NCBI GenBank assembly: GCA_945859605.1
Contig: OX243814.1
Location: forward strand, 40,994,156 to 41,058,155
Source: Lumbricus rubellus
Lineage: Eukaryota; Annelida; Clitellata; Crassiclitellata; Lumbricidae
Length of the DNA: 64,000 nt
Direction: 5' to 3'
Positions 62,000 to 64,000 of the stretch are shown piece by piece; positions within the stretch are counted from its first letter, which is position 1; each line of letters opens with the position of its first letter. The notes beneath the pieces were generated by a model. The model was not told the origin of the DNA. It made no database searches and was given only the letters and a program-made list of their open reading frames with translations. The position numbers were made by a program, and so were the translations under genes.

Positions 62000-62263
62000 G
62001 ATGAAGCAATCTTTTTCATCATTGTCTTTTAAAATCTGCCAGTAAAACTAGCAAAATATATCTGAACAAAATTAATTATTCTAAACTATTCTGATTTTAA
62101 CAAACACAACTTAACACATTAAAATAGCCTATTCAAGCAGATTATCAAGTAAAAATCACAAATCTATGAAACTAAGAAAGTGTATGCACATCAATGTGCT
62201 ATAATTATCGTCATCCAATTATTCCAATAGATAGGCCTACTTCGAATCCCTAGTTTGTAAATT

Positions 62264-62762
62264 CTAATCGTGCTTTATGCAAGTCTGTAGAGAAAAGGCT
62301 TGATTGATCTTGCAAAAAGTGACGAAATGTTCGCAGTTGTTCGTGCCGATATCGTAAGCACGACTCTGCAGACCAGGTTCACCAATCTTACTTTCCGCTC
62401 TCTCGATGACAACACTCGGTGTGTTGCAGCTGTCTTCCACCTCGTAGTCCATGCGGTAGAGATTTCGACCATGAATAAACTTGCTTAGGTTCACCTTATC
62501 CTTGCGTATCATTGCACTTTTCTTTGATGCAGACAAACGGCTTTGACGATGAGCCACTGGTGAAAGAGGGCGATGAGCCGCGGCCTTCTTCGGAAGACCC
62601 ACAAAGGTGAATGAGTTCCACCGTTTCGAAATCGATAACTCGCTTAACGATGGCGTGATGATACGCAAGGCTTAAAGTTTCCGTCGGGTAGCAGATATGG
62701 TCGCCAGGCGTAAGCTCTGTAACGTGCAATACCAGCGTCCTTTTCGCCCATAAACCCATTCT
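62264..62762 (-). CDS. LRAT-domain protein, catalytic exon (apparent frameshift)
   Basis: The LRAT domain is a papain-like fold of the NlpC/P60 superfamily; relatives are thiol acyltransferases or phospholipases on membranes (lecithin:retinol acyltransferase, HRASLS/PLAAT). The N-terminal part, in one frame, has GDHICYP, the catalytic His in YHHAIV and the polar partner in LIHLCG. The C-terminal part, in the next frame, has KVNLSKFIHGRNLYRMDYE and the active-site Cys in NNCEHFV, ending at TAG 62264. All three catalytic positions are present, so the domain is complete except for one frame change. The frames exchange between about 62498 and 62560; an A-rich AAAGAAAAG stretch at about 62516-62524 is the likely spot. 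The exon starts after TTGTAG|AG (62763). It could be an assembly error, an allelic null or a young pseudogene. Substrate cannot be predicted. Confidence 0.85.
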
Positions 62763-63276
62763 CTACAATCAGAGATAGGATATGTGACGTTAACGGTAGC
62801 TAGACTACATGCTGTCTTCACTGTTGTAACTTTGAGTCCAATCAACCATCTTACTTTCCTGACCTCAACGTTTGAAGTAGAACGCGTGTGAAAATAAACG
62901 GTTTCGTAGATCCCAATAATTTGTTAGTTTTCGTACTCATATTCGTAGACTCCATATTACACGCAATTGTAACGTAGGTCTACAGTAACTGTAGGCCTAT
63001 AGCCTACCTGTAAAATATTGTGTCAGTATACCCAGGGAAATGAGAGTTTTAGCAATCGAAACACATAATTTCTTAAATTGAAATCAATAAACCGTAAAAA
63101 TAAAATGTCAAATCGAATTTTAAAAAACAATGATTGCAACCAGCACTATAAATAATTTAGACATTGCATCACTTCCAGAGAAAAATTCATACGCGTGTAT
63201 CATTGTATGATTATTTCTATAGGCCAGTTGATAGGCTATAAATTATGCAAATAATTATAATTTTATTCACCTTTAC
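62763..63276 (-). other. Intron of the LRAT-domain gene
   Basis: 514 bp, donor TGG|GTAAAG and acceptor CTGATTGTAG|AGA, phase 0. Contains no recognised repeat apart from AT-rich sequence and TAGGCCTA palindromes. Confidence 0.65.
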
Positions 63277-63381
63277 CCACGACTTGGCACGCTGGCGAAT
63301 CGTCACTGCAGCCCCTCCGATTGCGCCTAGTGCTGCAGTAACAAGAGACCCCACCACCGGAATGGCCACCAGAAGCGCCAT
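63277..63381 (-). CDS. LRAT-domain protein, N-terminal exon with membrane segment
   Basis: On the minus strand ATG 63381 opens a 35-codon stretch, MALLVAIPVVGSLVTAALGA then IGGAAVTIRQRAKSW, ending at a donor GTAAAG (63276-63271). Residues 2-26 are a continuous hydrophobic, Gly/Ala-rich membrane segment, followed by positive charges, as in a signal anchor with a cytosolic C-terminus. It joins in phase to AGA ATG of the next exon, adding an N-terminal anchor before the LRAT domain. The frame stays open upstream of the ATG to an acceptor-like TTTTAG at 63393, so an earlier exon is possible. The plus-strand frame here (63245-63430) is a shadow. Confidence 0.6.
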
Positions 63382-63769
63382 AGCTGAAGAAGCTAAAACG
63401 CCAGACAGAAAAATTATTGATTACAGTTGATAGCCTATAGGCCTATAGTATACATAGATCTAAAAATATATATAGTCCTTTAGAGAATTATTGATTACAG
63501 TTTATACAGGCCTAATATAGGCCTACATAAAAATATATAGTCCATTAGAGAACCAATCGGATTCAGAAGAAGCCGATAACAATTAGACATTGATTTTACG
63601 AACTGTGATTACTAGACTGGAAAATAAAACACTGGAGGGAACGACTGCCTTATTCTGAAATCCAAATTGGTTTTGTTTATTTATTATTCATGAGCATGTC
63701 GCTTTGACGATGTGATGGAAACCTGGTATGAAATTAATTATGAACCACGGTATCAGAGGCCAAAATTAT

Positions 63770-63960
63770 GGGGCGCGGTGGTGTAGTGGTGGCGTCGTTA
63801 CCTTGGAGCCGGAAGGTTCGAGGTTCGAATCCACCTCGCCGCGTAAAGACCTTAGGCAAGTCCTTCACTCACAATTGCTCAGCGCTTCTTCGGCGTGAAA
63901 CTCCGATGCAGTTCCGCTCTGCATTCGGAAGCGTCGCTGAGTAGAGAGAGCTTAATAGAG
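63770..63960 (+). mobile_element. tRNA-derived SINE
   Basis: Box A GGTGGTGTAGTGG and box B GGTTCGAATCC lie about 40 bp apart. The body then contains CTTAGGCAAGTCCTTCACTC, like the SINE at 39657. Acceptor and T stems do not pair fully, so it is not a tRNA gene. The 3' end is unclear and may run toward the window edge. Confidence 0.75.
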
Positions 63961-64000
63961 GCTCTAAGCTTATAACAAGTGCACATACAATTTATACAAG

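Noticed and set aside
63245..63430. 61-codon plus-strand open frame
   Set aside because: Opposite-strand shadow of the hydrophobic N-terminal exon of the LRAT-domain gene, which joins in phase to the catalytic exon.
63770..63842. True tRNA gene near the window end
   Set aside because: T and acceptor stems are imperfect, and a SINE body follows directly.

Overview
This is a gene-poor, repeat-dense stretch of animal nuclear DNA, not a prokaryotic one. The evidence is AT-rich intergenic sequence, spliced-exon signals, TTAGGG-type interstitial telomeric repeats, tRNA-derived SINEs, an L2/CR1-like LINE 3' end, and many short non-autonomous DNA transposons. The frequent TAGGCCTA palindrome and the repeat mix suggest a marine invertebrate, most likely a deuterostome (echinoderm or hemichordate). 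That placement is an inference, not a proof. One assembly gap of exactly 200 N lies at 25163-25362.

Only one protein-coding locus is convincing. It lies on the minus strand at 62264-63381 and encodes an LRAT-domain protein (papain-like NlpC/P60 fold). Two exons join in phase across a 514-bp intron, and the LRAT exon carries an apparent +1 frameshift. Two further stretches look like first exons of minus-strand genes because each ends in a good splice donor: 17800-18110 and 42193-42560. Their products are unknown.

The dominant structure is an imperfect inverted repeat about 19.2 kb long (18543-37759). Its arms are about 6.6 and 6.9 kb, end in a shared CACTGTTCC...GGAACAGTG terminus, and enclose a 27-bp minisatellite (27667-30820), the N gap and about 2.3 kb of other sequence. 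The arms carry five copies of a tRNA-like Pol III promoter module and internal tandem duplications. It looks like a giant fold-back type element; no transposase is visible in it.

The rest is layered mobile DNA. 0-9 kb: a hAT-type MITE, a LINE split by a TA-flanked element, and a three-level nest (hAT-type, then TTAA-flanked, then TA-flanked) at 5361-8669. 10-15.4 kb: hAT-type and TTAA-flanked elements, a 150-bp palindrome and a TTYATGG minisatellite. 38-46 kb: microsatellites, a SINE, and a GC-rich exon-like patch. 46-53 kb: more MITEs, about 0.9 kb of degenerate telomeric repeat, and a TA-flanked element sitting in the target duplication of a hAT-type MITE. 54-61 kb: GAT and TATG arrays, a LINE fragment and hAT-type elements with perfect 8-bp duplications. 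62-64 kb: the LRAT gene and a SINE.

All coordinates of degenerate repeats are approximate. Superfamily names rest on termini and target-site duplications read by eye, not on transposase sequence.
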